The notes under the pieces are model-generated. The model did no database searches. It was not told the origin of the DNA and saw nothing but the letters and a program-made list of their open reading frames with translations. The position numbers were made by a program, and so were the translations under genes. From Elusimicrobiota bacterium (GTDB taxonomy: Bacteria > Elusimicrobiota > Elusimicrobia > UBA1565 > UBA9628), in the NCBI GenBank assembly GCA_016218545.1, contig JACRDQ010000036.1, positions 1-64,000 on the forward strand: 64,000 nt of DNA. The letters are read 5' to 3'. This document shows positions 43,297 to 51,550 of this stretch, piece after piece (positions within the stretch are counted from its first letter, which is position 1; each line of letters starts with the position of its first letter).

Positions 43297-43887
43297 TCAA
43301 CCGCCCGCGGGCTTGGCCGGCTTCCTGGCGGGTTTGGAGCCGGACTTCTTCTTGGGCTCCTCGAGGACCGGGGCCTTGAGCACGAGCTTCTGCGCCATGC
43401 GCTCGAACTCGGGCAGGGCCTTCTTGAACGGCTCGCCGATGCCCTGCAGCTTGAGCACGTAGAACCAGTCGGCCGCGACCGGCACGACGTAGAAGACCTC
43501 CTGCATAGGGCCGGGCATCTTCTGGCCGTAGGGACCCTTGCGCTCGAGGGTCTCGGTGAAGGCCAAGCGCTCGGCAGGAAAGCCCCCCACCTTGGCCTGG
43601 GCGCGGGTGTCGAGCTTCTTGATCTCGCCTACGGCCTTCATCAACTGCTCGGCGAACTCAGCGGCCTTGGCCGTCTCCTTGCCGTAGGGGTGGAGTTCCA
43701 AGCCCACCTTGGCCCTGGATTCGCGGGCCGGAGGCTCAAGCCACACGGTCTGCATGCCGAAGTAGCGTTTCCAGTCCGAAGGGTACTCCAGGACGAAATC
43801 GCCCTTGGGATGCTGGTACTTCGCATAGTCCACCGCGGCCGCGGCCGGCAGGGCCAGCAGCAGGACGGCCAGCAACGGGGTCTTCAC
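43297..43887 (-). CDS. Exported PsbP/DUF1795-like protein
   Basis: 196 residues with a GTG start that overlaps the stop of the upstream metallopeptidase gene (GTGA). Signal peptide 1-18. The mature part (YQHPKGDFVLEYPSDWKRYFG ... FYVVPVAADWFYVLKLQG ... FERMAQKLVLKAP) has the look of the PsbP/MOG1-like fold. A Lys/Pro tail (KKKSGSKPARKPAKP) ends it. Longer upstream starts in the same frame lack a ribosome-binding site. No function assigned. Confidence 0.6.
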   Translation of the reverse strand: MKTPLLAVLLLALPAAAAVDYAKYQHPKGDFVLEYPSDWKRYFGMQTVWLEPPARESRAKVGLELHPYGKETAKAAEFAEQLMKAVGEIKKLDTRAQAKVGGFPAERLAFTETLERKGPYGQKMPGPMQEVFYVVPVAADWFYVLKLQGIGEPFKKALPEFERMAQKLVLKAPVLEEPKKKSGSKPARKPAKPAGG

Positions 43888-45518
43888 GGGGTCATGTACT
43901 CCTTGTCCACGGCCAGGTCCAAGTCGTAGAGCGGGGCCTCCTTCTGGCCCTTGGCTTTGCTCCTCTTGTCGAGCCACTGGACCTCGGACTGCATGCGGCG
44001 CAGGCGCATCTCCATGGTCGTGGCCTCCCGGTCGAACCGGAGGAACTGATAGCGCGCGCTCGTGAGGTCCGTGGTCACCTTCTCGAACTCCTTGTCGAGC
44101 CCGCGGGAATTGCCGGCCTCACGGAGCTTGCTGAGCTCAGCCTGCCTCTTCTCGAGCTCCTCGGCAGCCTTCTTGGCCTTGGCACGCTGGGTGCGGAAGC
44201 CCTCGAGATCCACGGGCGCGCCCATGACCGGATCGACCACCTTGCGCAGCGGGACGCGGCCCTGGAAGACGCCCTCGTACCAGTGCCCGTACCCGTGGCC
44301 CTGGGACACGGCCGCGGCGAACGCCTGCGGGCCCTCCGCCAGGGACTGGGCGTACTCCTTGGCGTCCCTGGCGATGGCGCGGGCCTCGTCGTTGTCGCTG
44401 TTGAGGATGTCCTGGTACATGGCGGGCTTGGATTTCTCAAGGGCCCGGAAGAACAGGACCGCGGTCTTGAAGCCCCTGAGCTCCGAGTCCAAGGTGTAGT
44501 AGCGTCCCGTGTACATGTCGTAGATGTGCTGGAACTCGTGCGAGAGGGTCTTACCCGCCACCAGGGCCTTGTGCTTGTAGGCCGCGTCCTTGGGGTCGCT
44601 TTCGACGAGGTTCTGGCCCAGGCCGACCCTCTCGGGCCTGTCGTAATCGCCGGGTACGGCCAAGCCGAGGGCGCCCTCCTGGTTCATGACGTTGACGGAC
44701 TTGCCGTCCCTGATGAAGCGCACCGCGGTGGGCAGGATGTGGGAGAGTTCGGCCTTCTCGGCCGGGGGCGCGCCCTGGATGACCTCGTACATGGACAAGA
44801 GGCCCGGCACCACCCCGATATTGACCTTGTTCTCCGAGAGGAACTGCGAGAAGCTCTCCCGGCTCTGGAGCACCATGGAGGTCTCAGGGGAGGAGAGCGA
44901 GTCGAGGAACGGCGAGGACGGGCTGACCACGGTGGTCTCCTGCTTGGCCAGCTCCTTGTAGGGGTCCACGAACCCCATGCGGCCCTTGCTGCCGTCGAAA
45001 ATCCCTGTCCAATCCAGGTCCACGCCGCCCAGCCTGCCCTTGAGCCTGGCCAGCTCCGCCTGCGCGGCCTTGACCTGCTCGGGATTGCCGAAGCTCTTGG
45101 CAGCCATCATGACGCTGATGGACTTCATCACGTCCGTGCCCAGGACGTTCTGCAGCATCTCCGCCTGAAGGTTGTTGGTCGGGGACCCGGCCACCAGCTC
45201 CTCGAGGGTCTTCTGGATGTACTCCTCGCCGGCCTTCACCCTCTTGATCCGCTCCTCCTTGCCCAGGGTCTTCCAGGTCGCCTCCGTGTCAAAGCGGAAC
45301 ACGTTGGCGGGAAGGCCCTTCTTGGAGACCAGCTGTCCCAGGTAGACCTGGTACTTGAAAAAAGCCTCGTGCCCAGGGTCGTTCCAGGGGATGTCTGCGG
45401 ACTGGGAGACCACGGCATCAGGGGCCGGGAGCTTTTTGAGAACTCCCTTCTGCTGGGCTGAGACGGAGAACGGAAGCAGAGAGACGACGACAAAGAGAAC
45501 CAAGGAGGCGCGGGTCAT
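43884..45518 (-). CDS. Exported zinc metallopeptidase (HExxH) of unknown family
   Basis: 544 residues from the ATG at 45518 (GGAGGG upstream); an ATG 24 bases earlier is rejected. Signal peptide 1-21 (ending VSAQ). Residues 326-331 read SHEFQH, a zinc-peptidase motif, and a Glu in LDSELRGFK about 15 residues on could be the third ligand, as in gluzincins. The C-terminal third is a charged coiled coil (AKKAAEELEKRQAELSKLREAG). It has a consensus promoter and leads a three-gene operon with the PsbP-like protein and the RNase. Substrate unknown. Confidence 0.7.
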   Translation of the reverse strand: MTRASLVLFVVVSLLPFSVSAQQKGVLKKLPAPDAVVSQSADIPWNDPGHEAFFKYQVYLGQLVSKKGLPANVFRFDTEATWKTLGKEERIKRVKAGEEYIQKTLEELVAGSPTNNLQAEMLQNVLGTDVMKSISVMMAAKSFGNPEQVKAAQAELARLKGRLGGVDLDWTGIFDGSKGRMGFVDPYKELAKQETTVVSPSSPFLDSLSSPETSMVLQSRESFSQFLSENKVNIGVVPGLLSMYEVIQGAPPAEKAELSHILPTAVRFIRDGKSVNVMNQEGALGLAVPGDYDRPERVGLGQNLVESDPKDAAYKHKALVAGKTLSHEFQHIYDMYTGRYYTLDSELRGFKTAVLFFRALEKSKPAMYQDILNSDNDEARAIARDAKEYAQSLAEGPQAFAAAVSQGHGYGHWYEGVFQGRVPLRKVVDPVMGAPVDLEGFRTQRAKAKKAAEELEKRQAELSKLREAGNSRGLDKEFEKVTTDLTSARYQFLRFDREATTMEMRLRRMQSEVQWLDKRSKAKGQKEAPLYDLDLAVDKEYMTP

Positions 45519-45541
45519 AGGGGTACCCTCCGTACACCCCA

Positions 45542-45570
45542 AGTGTAGGCCCCAAACCCTTTTTTGTCAA
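45542..45570 (-). promoter_or_regulatory. Consensus promoter of the metallopeptidase operon
   Basis: Minus strand TTGACA (45565-45570), 17-base spacer, TACACT (45542-45547), 23 bases before the ATG. It directly abuts the large palindrome at 45582-45638. Confidence 0.8.
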
Positions 45571-45581
45571 TAGATGCGGGT

Positions 45582-45638
45582 GCCCAAGAAATGCAACACC
45601 GCTGGTGTCAGACACCAGCGGTGTTGCATTTCTTGGGC
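45582..45638. repeat. 57-base perfect palindrome of the GGTGTC-N-GACACC family
   Basis: Perfectly self-complementary around a central A at 45610, with the core CTGGTGTCAGACACCAG and GCAACA/TGTTGC. It lies between divergent promoters for the metallopeptidase operon and mltA. Confidence 0.95.
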
Positions 45639-45662
45639 TGGTGCCGTTTTGGGGTCATTTTG

Positions 45663-45668
45663 TATAGT
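45663..45668 (+). promoter_or_regulatory. -10 element before mltA
   Basis: TATAGT ends 6 bases before the ATG at 45675, with no ribosome-binding site. No clear -35; the palindrome lies just upstream. Confidence 0.5.
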
Positions 45669-45674
45669 GCGGGC

Positions 45675-46916
45675 ATGATGAAAGCGCTCCTGGTCCTCCT
45701 CGCACTCGCAGGCTCGGCTCATGCCGCGCCCCAGCCCCAGACCTCCACGGCTCCGGCCCATGGGACCATGGTCCCTCCCCTCATGCTCCTGTCAGGATCT
45801 GCGCTCCCCAAGTTCGAAGACTCCCTCACCACGAAGAAGGCCAGGGCGAACCTGGTCAAGGCCGGGCAGAAGGCGGCCGCCTACCTTTCCAAACAGCCGG
45901 CCAAGCTCTTCCGCATCGCCGACCGGGACTACGGGCCGGCCATCCTCGAAGCCACGGCCAAGGAGTTCATCGCGCTCTGGCAGCAGGACCTTCCCCCTGA
46001 TGTCTTCGACCAGAAGGTGCGCGAAGGCTTCGACGTCTTCCAATCCATCGGCTTGGACGGACAGGGCAGGGTCGTGTTCTCTTCCTATTATCAGCCGGAG
46101 CTCCCGGCCAGCATGGCCAAGAGCCCCAACTACCCTTACCCTATCTATAAGAAACCATCGGACATGGTGGAGGTGAGCCTGGCCGGATTCGACAAGAAAT
46201 ATCCGTCAGACACGCTCATCGGCCGGGTCACCAAGGACAAGAAGCTCGTGCCGTACTTCAACCGCGACCAGATCGATTCGCACGAGGCCCTGGCAGGGAA
46301 GGGACTGGAAGCCGCCTGGCTCAAGACCAAGTTCGACATCCTCGATCTCCACATCCAGGGCTCGGGGATCCTGCGCTTCCCCAGCGGCAAGGCCCTGCTC
46401 GCGCAATTCGCGGCCACCAATGCCTGGACCTACAACTCCGTGGGGCTTTCCCTGATCAAGGCCGGCGTGTTCGCCAAGGACGAGCTCACGCACGAGAAGC
46501 TCAGGCAGTATTTCGTCGCCCACCCGGAGGCGGAAGAATGGGCCATGGCGCAGAACCCGCGCTACACCTTCTTCAAGCTCATGCCCCTGCCGGCCGACGG
46601 CGAGCCCATGGGCACGGCCGAGGTCTCGCTCAACCCCGGCCGCGCCATCGCCATCGACACCTCGATCATCCCGCTGGGAGCCCTGGCCTATTTCAGCACC
46701 ATGTCTCCCCAGGCCGACGAGCAGGGCAAGCTTCTGGGCAAGTTCCCCACCAACCGCTTCGCCTTCTGCCTCGACACCGGAGGGGCCATCAAGGGACCGG
46801 GCCGCGTGGACATCTACGCCGGGCACGGCAAGATGGCGGCTGAGATGGCCAAGAACCAGTGGGCGGACGGCCAGCTCTACGTCCTGATCAAGAAGCTCCC
46901 GCCGCGAGAACGCTAA
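45675..46916 (+). CDS. mltA: Membrane-bound lytic murein transglycosylase A
   Basis: 413 residues from the ATG at 45675. Signal peptide 1-19; the usual lipobox Cys is not seen. The MltA beta-barrel domain (about 110-320) shows FSSYYQPEL, and LDLHIQGSG; the C-terminal 3D domain shows NPRYTFFK, GTAEVSLNPGRAIAID, IPLG and CLDTGGAIKGPGRVDIY with the catalytic Asp. It cleaves peptidoglycan glycan strands to 1,6-anhydromuropeptides. Together with the Slt-like enzyme at 7686 it gives the region two lytic transglycosylases. Confidence 0.93.
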   Translation: MMKALLVLLALAGSAHAAPQPQTSTAPAHGTMVPPLMLLSGSALPKFEDSLTTKKARANLVKAGQKAAAYLSKQPAKLFRIADRDYGPAILEATAKEFIALWQQDLPPDVFDQKVREGFDVFQSIGLDGQGRVVFSSYYQPELPASMAKSPNYPYPIYKKPSDMVEVSLAGFDKKYPSDTLIGRVTKDKKLVPYFNRDQIDSHEALAGKGLEAAWLKTKFDILDLHIQGSGILRFPSGKALLAQFAATNAWTYNSVGLSLIKAGVFAKDELTHEKLRQYFVAHPEAEEWAMAQNPRYTFFKLMPLPADGEPMGTAEVSLNPGRAIAIDTSIIPLGALAYFSTMSPQADEQGKLLGKFPTNRFAFCLDTGGAIKGPGRVDIYAGHGKMAAEMAKNQWADGQLYVLIKKLPPRER

Positions 46917-46927
46917 AGACTAAAGAC

Positions 46928-46940
46928 GGTGCCTGGCACC
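46928..46940. repeat. GGTGCCTGGCACC palindrome
   Basis: A 13-base palindrome between the convergent mltA and uppP genes. It equals the GGTGTC-N-GACACC core with one base pair changed on both sides (T-A to C-G). Confidence 0.6.
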
Positions 46941-46950
46941 GCTACGCGAC

Positions 46951-47709
46951 CTAGGGACGCAGGAGCAGCAGGACCGCGCCGAGCGCCACGCGGTAACCGG
47001 CGAAGGCGAGCAGGCTCCCGTTCTTGAGATACCTCAGGAACCCGGCGATCACGGCGAGGCCGGTCAGGCACGAGGCTGCCACCGCGATCCAGAAGGCCGG
47101 GGTCAGGCCGATCTCGCCCAAGTGCTTGAACTCGAGCACCCCGGCGCCGAACACCACGGGCACCGCGAGCACGAAGGAGAACCGCGCGGCGTCCTCGCGC
47201 TTCAAGCCCAGCAGGAGCCCTGCCGTGATGGTGATGCCCGAGCGTGACACCCCTGGGAAGAGCGCCAGGGCCTGGGCCGCGCCGATCCACAGGCAGGTCT
47301 TGAGGTCCAGGCTATCCCAGCCGCGGCTCCTCAAGCCGATGCGGTCCGCCCAGCCCATGAGCAGGCCGAAGCTGACGAGGGTGACGGCCACGGGGAGGAC
47401 CCCGCGCAAGGTCTGCTCCACGAAATCCTTGACCAGCAGGCCCAGGACCGCGGCAGGGACGCTGGCCAGCGCGAGCCAAAGGAGCATGCGCCTAGATCCC
47501 CGGTCCGTCAGGATGGCCCACCAGTCCTTCCAGAAATAGATGACCAAGGCCGTCATGGTGCCCCAGTGCAGGGCCACGTCGGCCGCCAGGCCCTGGTCCG
47601 GCCAGCCAAGGAGCTTCGGCACGAGGATGAGGTGCGCGGAGCTCGACACGGGCAGGAACTCGGTGAGGCCCTGCACCACGCCCAGCACCGCGGCTTGAAG
47701 ATGTCCCAT
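46951..47709 (-). CDS. uppP: Undecaprenyl-diphosphatase
   Basis: 252 residues from the ATG at 47709. Polytopic membrane protein of the BacA/UppP family: GVVQGLTEFLPVSSSAHL (Glu and Ser/His of the active site) near the start and LFPGVSRSGITI in the middle. It recycles undecaprenyl pyrophosphate to the monophosphate lipid carrier for peptidoglycan and other surface polymers. TATCAT lies 9 bases before the start. Confidence 0.96.
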   Translation of the reverse strand: MGHLQAAVLGVVQGLTEFLPVSSSAHLILVPKLLGWPDQGLAADVALHWGTMTALVIYFWKDWWAILTDRGSRRMLLWLALASVPAAVLGLLVKDFVEQTLRGVLPVAVTLVSFGLLMGWADRIGLRSRGWDSLDLKTCLWIGAAQALALFPGVSRSGITITAGLLLGLKREDAARFSFVLAVPVVFGAGVLEFKHLGEIGLTPAFWIAVAASCLTGLAVIAGFLRYLKNGSLLAFAGYRVALGAVLLLLRP

Positions 47710-47728
47710 GCGGGGCAGATGATACAAA

Positions 47729-47757
47729 TTGGGGGCGGCACTCAAGAATGCTAATGT
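47729..47757 (+). promoter_or_regulatory. Promoter of the nucleotidyltransferase/GT-C gene pair
   Basis: TTGGGG (47729-47734), 17-base spacer, TAATGT (47752-47757), then 7 bases to the ATG at 47765 without a ribosome-binding site. Confidence 0.5.
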
Positions 47758-47764
47758 AGCGCGG

Positions 47765-48334
47765 ATGCTCGGACCATCCCTGCGCTCCTACCTCCTGGCA
47801 GCGGGACGCGGAACGCGCGCCGGCGGACCCAAGGCCTGGCTCCCTTGCGAAGGCGCGACCCTGCTCGAGCGCCAGCTCTCGTTCCTGTCCGGACTCTTTC
47901 CTCCCGAGGATACGGCTGTCTCCATCCAGCCGGACTGGCTCCCCAGGTGCCGTTCCATGGCTCCGGTCGCGGCCTGGGTCGCGGTGGACCCGTCCGCCCC
48001 GTCACTCGCCTCCCTTCAAGCCCTGTTCCAGGCCTTGCCGCCCTTGACCTGGGCGTTCATCCACCATGTGGACATGCCGGTGTGGGACGCCGGGCTCTTC
48101 AGTCTCCTGGCCCAGGGCCTTCCCGCAGAAGGCTTCGACGCCGTGGTCCCGGTCAACGGAGGCAAGCGCGGGCACCCGGTGGCCCTCTCTTGCGAGGCCG
48201 GCAGAGCCGTGCTCAGGCTCGACCCGGCCAAGGACAGGCTCGACCACTGGCTCCGCGGAGCCAGGGTCAAGACGGTCGAGGTCCCTCAGGCCTGCGCCCT
48301 TGAGAACTGGAACCAGGGGGTGCCGGGCCGATGA
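47765..48334 (+). CDS. MobA-like nucleotidyltransferase
   Basis: 189 residues. The N-terminal LLAAGRGTRAGGPKAWLPC is the NTP-binding loop of the MobA/MocA/GlmU group, and HHVDMP around residue 98 would hold the metal-binding Asp. It likely transfers a nucleotide to a phosphorylated substrate or cofactor. Molybdopterin-cofactor genes are absent, and the gene overlaps the next one by 4 bases (ATGA), a GT-C-like membrane protein, so a sugar-nucleotide role is possible. Confidence 0.75.
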   Translation: MLGPSLRSYLLAAGRGTRAGGPKAWLPCEGATLLERQLSFLSGLFPPEDTAVSIQPDWLPRCRSMAPVAAWVAVDPSAPSLASLQALFQALPPLTWAFIHHVDMPVWDAGLFSLLAQGLPAEGFDAVVPVNGGKRGHPVALSCEAGRAVLRLDPAKDRLDHWLRGARVKTVEVPQACALENWNQGVPGR

Positions 48335-49881
48335 GAGAACCCCTGTCGGCGGAAAGCGGGGGGACCGCGGCGTGGCGTTGGCTTGCCGGAGCGGCGCTCC
48401 TGGCTTGCGCGGGCCTGGTCTGCTACGGCGGGCCGACCCTCCTGGACCTCGGCTTCTACCACGACGACTGGTTCTCGCTCACGCACATCCATTTCGCCCC
48501 GGACACATTCCCGCATCGCGTGACCGCGCTCGCCCAAGGAGACGTGTCCCAGCTCTTCCGGCCTTTCGACCTCATCCTCTGGCCGCTCCTCTATTCCCTC
48601 TTCGGCCTCGACCCTCTGCCCTGGCAGGTCCTGCTGCTCTGCGTCAACGTGGGCATCGGCCTGGCCTGCGCCGCCCTGCTCATGCGTTTCAAGGTCCCCC
48701 TCGGCCTGGCGCTCGTGGGAGGACTTCTCCTCCTCTCCTACCCGAGCAAGGACGCGAACCTCTTCTGGCCCCTCAACATCATCAACCCCCTCTCCTTCCT
48801 CTTCTATCTCCTCGGCCACCTGGCCTTCCTGCGTTTCACCGATTCAGGCTCCCGGCGCTCCCTGCTCGCGTGCGGCGCGACCCTGCTGTTGTCCGTGACC
48901 ACGTACGACCAGACCGCGTTCCTCCCCCTGTGCTGGCTCATCACGCCGCGGCTCTTCGAGGACGGCATCGCTCCGAGAGTCCGGAACGCGACCCTAGCGG
49001 CCATGGCCCTGGTGGCAGCCTTCCTCTGCTACAAGCTCCTCTTCGTCCCGCACTTCTTCGGCGTCCCGTTCAGGAAGGCGCTGCTCCTCTCCCCGTGGCA
49101 TTTCATCAAGACCTACCTGGCAGGGCTCAACGCCCAGTTCGGGCCGCGACTCATCCTCACGGTCCTCTTCTCGGCGGTCAAGGCTGCCGCTTCTTCTCCC
49201 CTGGTCTGCCTCGCGGGCCTGGCCATCCCCTGGCTCTGCCTGGCCGCAGGAGGCAAGGACGAGGCTAAGCCCAGGACCGCTCCGGCTGAGAGCCTCGTGC
49301 TCCTGGGGGCGGCGGTCTTCTTCCTGGGCTACCTGCCCATCGCGCTCTCGGACTACACGCCCACCCCGCTCAACCATCAGAACCGGATCAACCTGGCGCC
49401 CAGCCTCGGCATCATCCTGACAGGGCTGGGATGCGCGGCCGGCCGGGTCCCGGCAGGCCGCGGCCCGGCCGTCCTGGCGCTGCTCGCCTCCGTGTTCCTG
49501 ACCGCCCATGTCTGGTCCGCCGGGGTCTGGGCCGAGTCCTACCGCCTGCAGTGCGAGGTCATGGAGCTGGTCCAGCGCCGCCTTCCCGAATGGCCCGCGG
49601 ACAAGACCCTCCTGGTCAGGCTGCCCGAACGCTACGTCGAGGACAAGGCGCCCGTCTTCGACGCCTATTGGGACGTGACCGGAGCTATCCGCCTGGCCAC
49701 CGGGGACGTCCGGAGGCGCGCGGTCACGGTCAGCCCGCGCATGCGCTTCGAGGCGGACCGCGCCGTCGAACCGGGCATGCCGGACATCCCCTACAAGGAC
49801 GCCCTGATCCTGGACACCGCCAGGGGGACGCTCGAGCCCGCGAACCCCGGGGCGCTCACCGGCTTGCCCCACCCAAGGTAG
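48331..49881 (+). CDS. Polytopic membrane protein, GT-C glycosyltransferase-like
   Basis: 516 residues with about ten to twelve membrane helices. An early loop contains FYHDDWF, the acidic pair expected in GT-C enzymes that use lipid-phosphate sugars, and the C-terminal part is soluble (LQCEVMELVQRRLPEW...). It starts in an ATGA overlap with the nucleotidyltransferase. A dolichyl- or undecaprenyl-linked sugar transfer reaction fits, but no substrate can be given. Confidence 0.6.
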   Translation: MREPLSAESGGTAAWRWLAGAALLACAGLVCYGGPTLLDLGFYHDDWFSLTHIHFAPDTFPHRVTALAQGDVSQLFRPFDLILWPLLYSLFGLDPLPWQVLLLCVNVGIGLACAALLMRFKVPLGLALVGGLLLLSYPSKDANLFWPLNIINPLSFLFYLLGHLAFLRFTDSGSRRSLLACGATLLLSVTTYDQTAFLPLCWLITPRLFEDGIAPRVRNATLAAMALVAAFLCYKLLFVPHFFGVPFRKALLLSPWHFIKTYLAGLNAQFGPRLILTVLFSAVKAAASSPLVCLAGLAIPWLCLAAGGKDEAKPRTAPAESLVLLGAAVFFLGYLPIALSDYTPTPLNHQNRINLAPSLGIILTGLGCAAGRVPAGRGPAVLALLASVFLTAHVWSAGVWAESYRLQCEVMELVQRRLPEWPADKTLLVRLPERYVEDKAPVFDAYWDVTGAIRLATGDVRRRAVTVSPRMRFEADRAVEPGMPDIPYKDALILDTARGTLEPANPGALTGLPHPR

Positions 49882-49893
49882 CTAGGGTACAAT
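49864..49893 (+). promoter_or_regulatory. Promoter of the transglutaminase-like gene
   Basis: TTGCCC (49864-49869), 18-base spacer, TACAAT (49888-49893), 10 bases before the ATG at 49904. Confidence 0.5.
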
Positions 49894-49903
49894 CCGACCG
49901 GAC

Positions 49904-50860
49904 ATGCGACTCTCCGCCGGCTCGCGCCTCAGACTCGTGTGCGTCGGGCTGATCTCCCTGAGCGCCTCCCTTTTCCTCTCCTGGGAAGCGGACCTCGCCG
50001 AGGATCCCGGGACGCCCCTCCCCTGGTCTGCGACGGCGCGGATCAGGACCCTGACCTACGGTCAGACGGGCGAGGATTCGGAGCTCCCCAGGCCTCCCGG
50101 AGCGGCCTTCAAGAGGGTCCCCCTCTCCAAGGACATCTTCGAGATCCAGCTCAAGTTCAAGAACTTCAACAACGACCCGCTCAAGCTCGACTTCCACCTG
50201 GTCCAGGCCGACGTGGACGGGTCCCTCAACGAGTTCGGCTACTCGAAGAAGGACCTCGAAGGGGTCTTCGCGAAGTACGGGGCCAAGGGACAGGAAGTCT
50301 ACGACGAGCAGGTGAAGCTCTACTTCGTGTCCCGGGGCTTCAAGCAGGTGGACAAGGGCACGGTCGCGGTCGATGTCCCCCAGCTCATCTGGCGCAACAT
50401 GAAGCGGGTCAACAGCCTCGCCCTGGGGATCCAGCGGCTGGGCGAGCAGATGAACTACGATTCCGAGGAGGTCATCGGCGCGGCCACGGCCATGGTCCAG
50501 ACCGCGCTGGCCTACCGCATCCCGCCAGAATCCGAGCGAGGCCGCCGCATCGGCGGCGTCCACACCCCACCGCAGGTCCTCTACGACGGCTGGGGAGACT
50601 GCGATTCCAAGTCCGCGCTCCTGGCCTCGATCCTGTCGAATTGGAAGGGGATCAGGGGCGTGGGCGTAGCCCTGCCCAGGCACTTCCTCCTCGGTATCGC
50701 GCGCCTGCCCAGGCAGGGCGACGTTTTCCTCGAACACAAGGGCGTCCAATACGTGCTGATCGAGCCGGCGGGCCCGGCCTGGCTGCCGATCGGCCAGGTC
50801 TCGGATTACACCACTGACCTGCTCAACAAGCTCAACGGAGTCCCGATCCAGCCGTTTTGA
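49904..50860 (+). CDS. Exported transglutaminase-like cysteine protein
   Basis: 318 residues, N-terminal hydrophobic anchor or signal (10-28). The C-terminal 120 residues form a transglutaminase/protease-like core: GWGDCDSKSALLASIL with Cys233, LPRHFLLGI with His260 and VLIEPAG with Glu287, in the order of the papain-like triad. Bacterial members act as peptidases or isopeptide enzymes on envelope proteins. The residues between are a beta-rich domain. The DUF350 gene follows after 16 bases with a strong AGGAGG site, so the two are probably one operon. Confidence 0.8.
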   Translation: MRLSAGSRLRLVCVGLISLSASLFLSWEADLAEDPGTPLPWSATARIRTLTYGQTGEDSELPRPPGAAFKRVPLSKDIFEIQLKFKNFNNDPLKLDFHLVQADVDGSLNEFGYSKKDLEGVFAKYGAKGQEVYDEQVKLYFVSRGFKQVDKGTVAVDVPQLIWRNMKRVNSLALGIQRLGEQMNYDSEEVIGAATAMVQTALAYRIPPESERGRRIGGVHTPPQVLYDGWGDCDSKSALLASILSNWKGIRGVGVALPRHFLLGIARLPRQGDVFLEHKGVQYVLIEPAGPAWLPIGQVSDYTTDLLNKLNGVPIQPF

Positions 50861-50876
50861 TATAGTAGGAGGAACC

Positions 50877-51416
50877 ATGTACATCACCAGAGTGCTCGTG
50901 AGCGTCTTCGAGTTCGTGATGACCGTCATCATGTCGGTCCTCATCCTCTACGTCAACTACAGGTCCATGCGCGGGATGCACCACGACTACAGCGAAGCCG
51001 AGGAGCTCAAGAAGCAGAACGTGGCCGTGGCCATCCTGCTCGCCGCCCTCCTCTTCGCCACCGCGCTCATGGTGCAGAAAGGCATCGGGCCCGTCATCAG
51101 CCTCGTCCGGTTCTACTTTCTGACCCCGCAGGACGCGGAGCTCAGCGTCTGGAAGATGGTGGCCTTCGCCCTGTCCCAGCTCGTCCTGGTCTTCGTGATC
51201 TCGATGTTCACCACCTCCTTCGCCCTGAGGTTCTACGCCAAGCTCACCACGGACATCGATGAAGGCGCTGAGCTCAAGAAGGGCAATGTGGCCGTGGGCA
51301 TCGTGCTCGCGGCCGTGGTCATCGTGGTCGCCATGTACGTCAGCGAAGGCATCGGCTCGCTCACCAAGGCCCTGGTGCCCCAGCCCTCCATCGGCCGCGT
51401 GCAGATCATGCACTAA
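50877..51416 (+). CDS. DUF350 family inner-membrane protein
   Basis: 179 residues with four membrane helices in two similar halves. Each half has the DUF350 pattern of an acidic residue, then NVAVAI/NVAVGI and a hydrophobic helix (AEELKKQNVAVAILLAALLF and GAELKKGNVAVGIVLAAVVI). The family is widespread and has no established function, but is often found with envelope-stress or secreted-protein genes. Preceded by AGGAGG. Confidence 0.8.
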   Translation: MYITRVLVSVFEFVMTVIMSVLILYVNYRSMRGMHHDYSEAEELKKQNVAVAILLAALLFATALMVQKGIGPVISLVRFYFLTPQDAELSVWKMVAFALSQLVLVFVISMFTTSFALRFYAKLTTDIDEGAELKKGNVAVGIVLAAVVIVVAMYVSEGIGSLTKALVPQPSIGRVQIMH

Positions 51417-51442
51417 CCTATGTTGGCGCCGAATTTCAGTCT

Positions 51443-51485
51443 CGAAATGCAACAGCCGGTGTCTGACACCGGCTGTTGCATTTCG
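51443..51485. repeat. 43-base perfect palindrome of the GGTGTC-N-GACACC family
   Basis: Self-complementary around T51464, with the core CCGGTGTCTGACACCGG and flanking GCAACA/TGTTGC. It lies between the DUF350 gene and the VWA gene. Confidence 0.95.
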
Positions 51486-51550
51486 TCGGATTCTCCGGAT
51501 GACTGACGCAGCAGGGTGGAACTACGAGGCACTCACGGGGTCATAACTTC

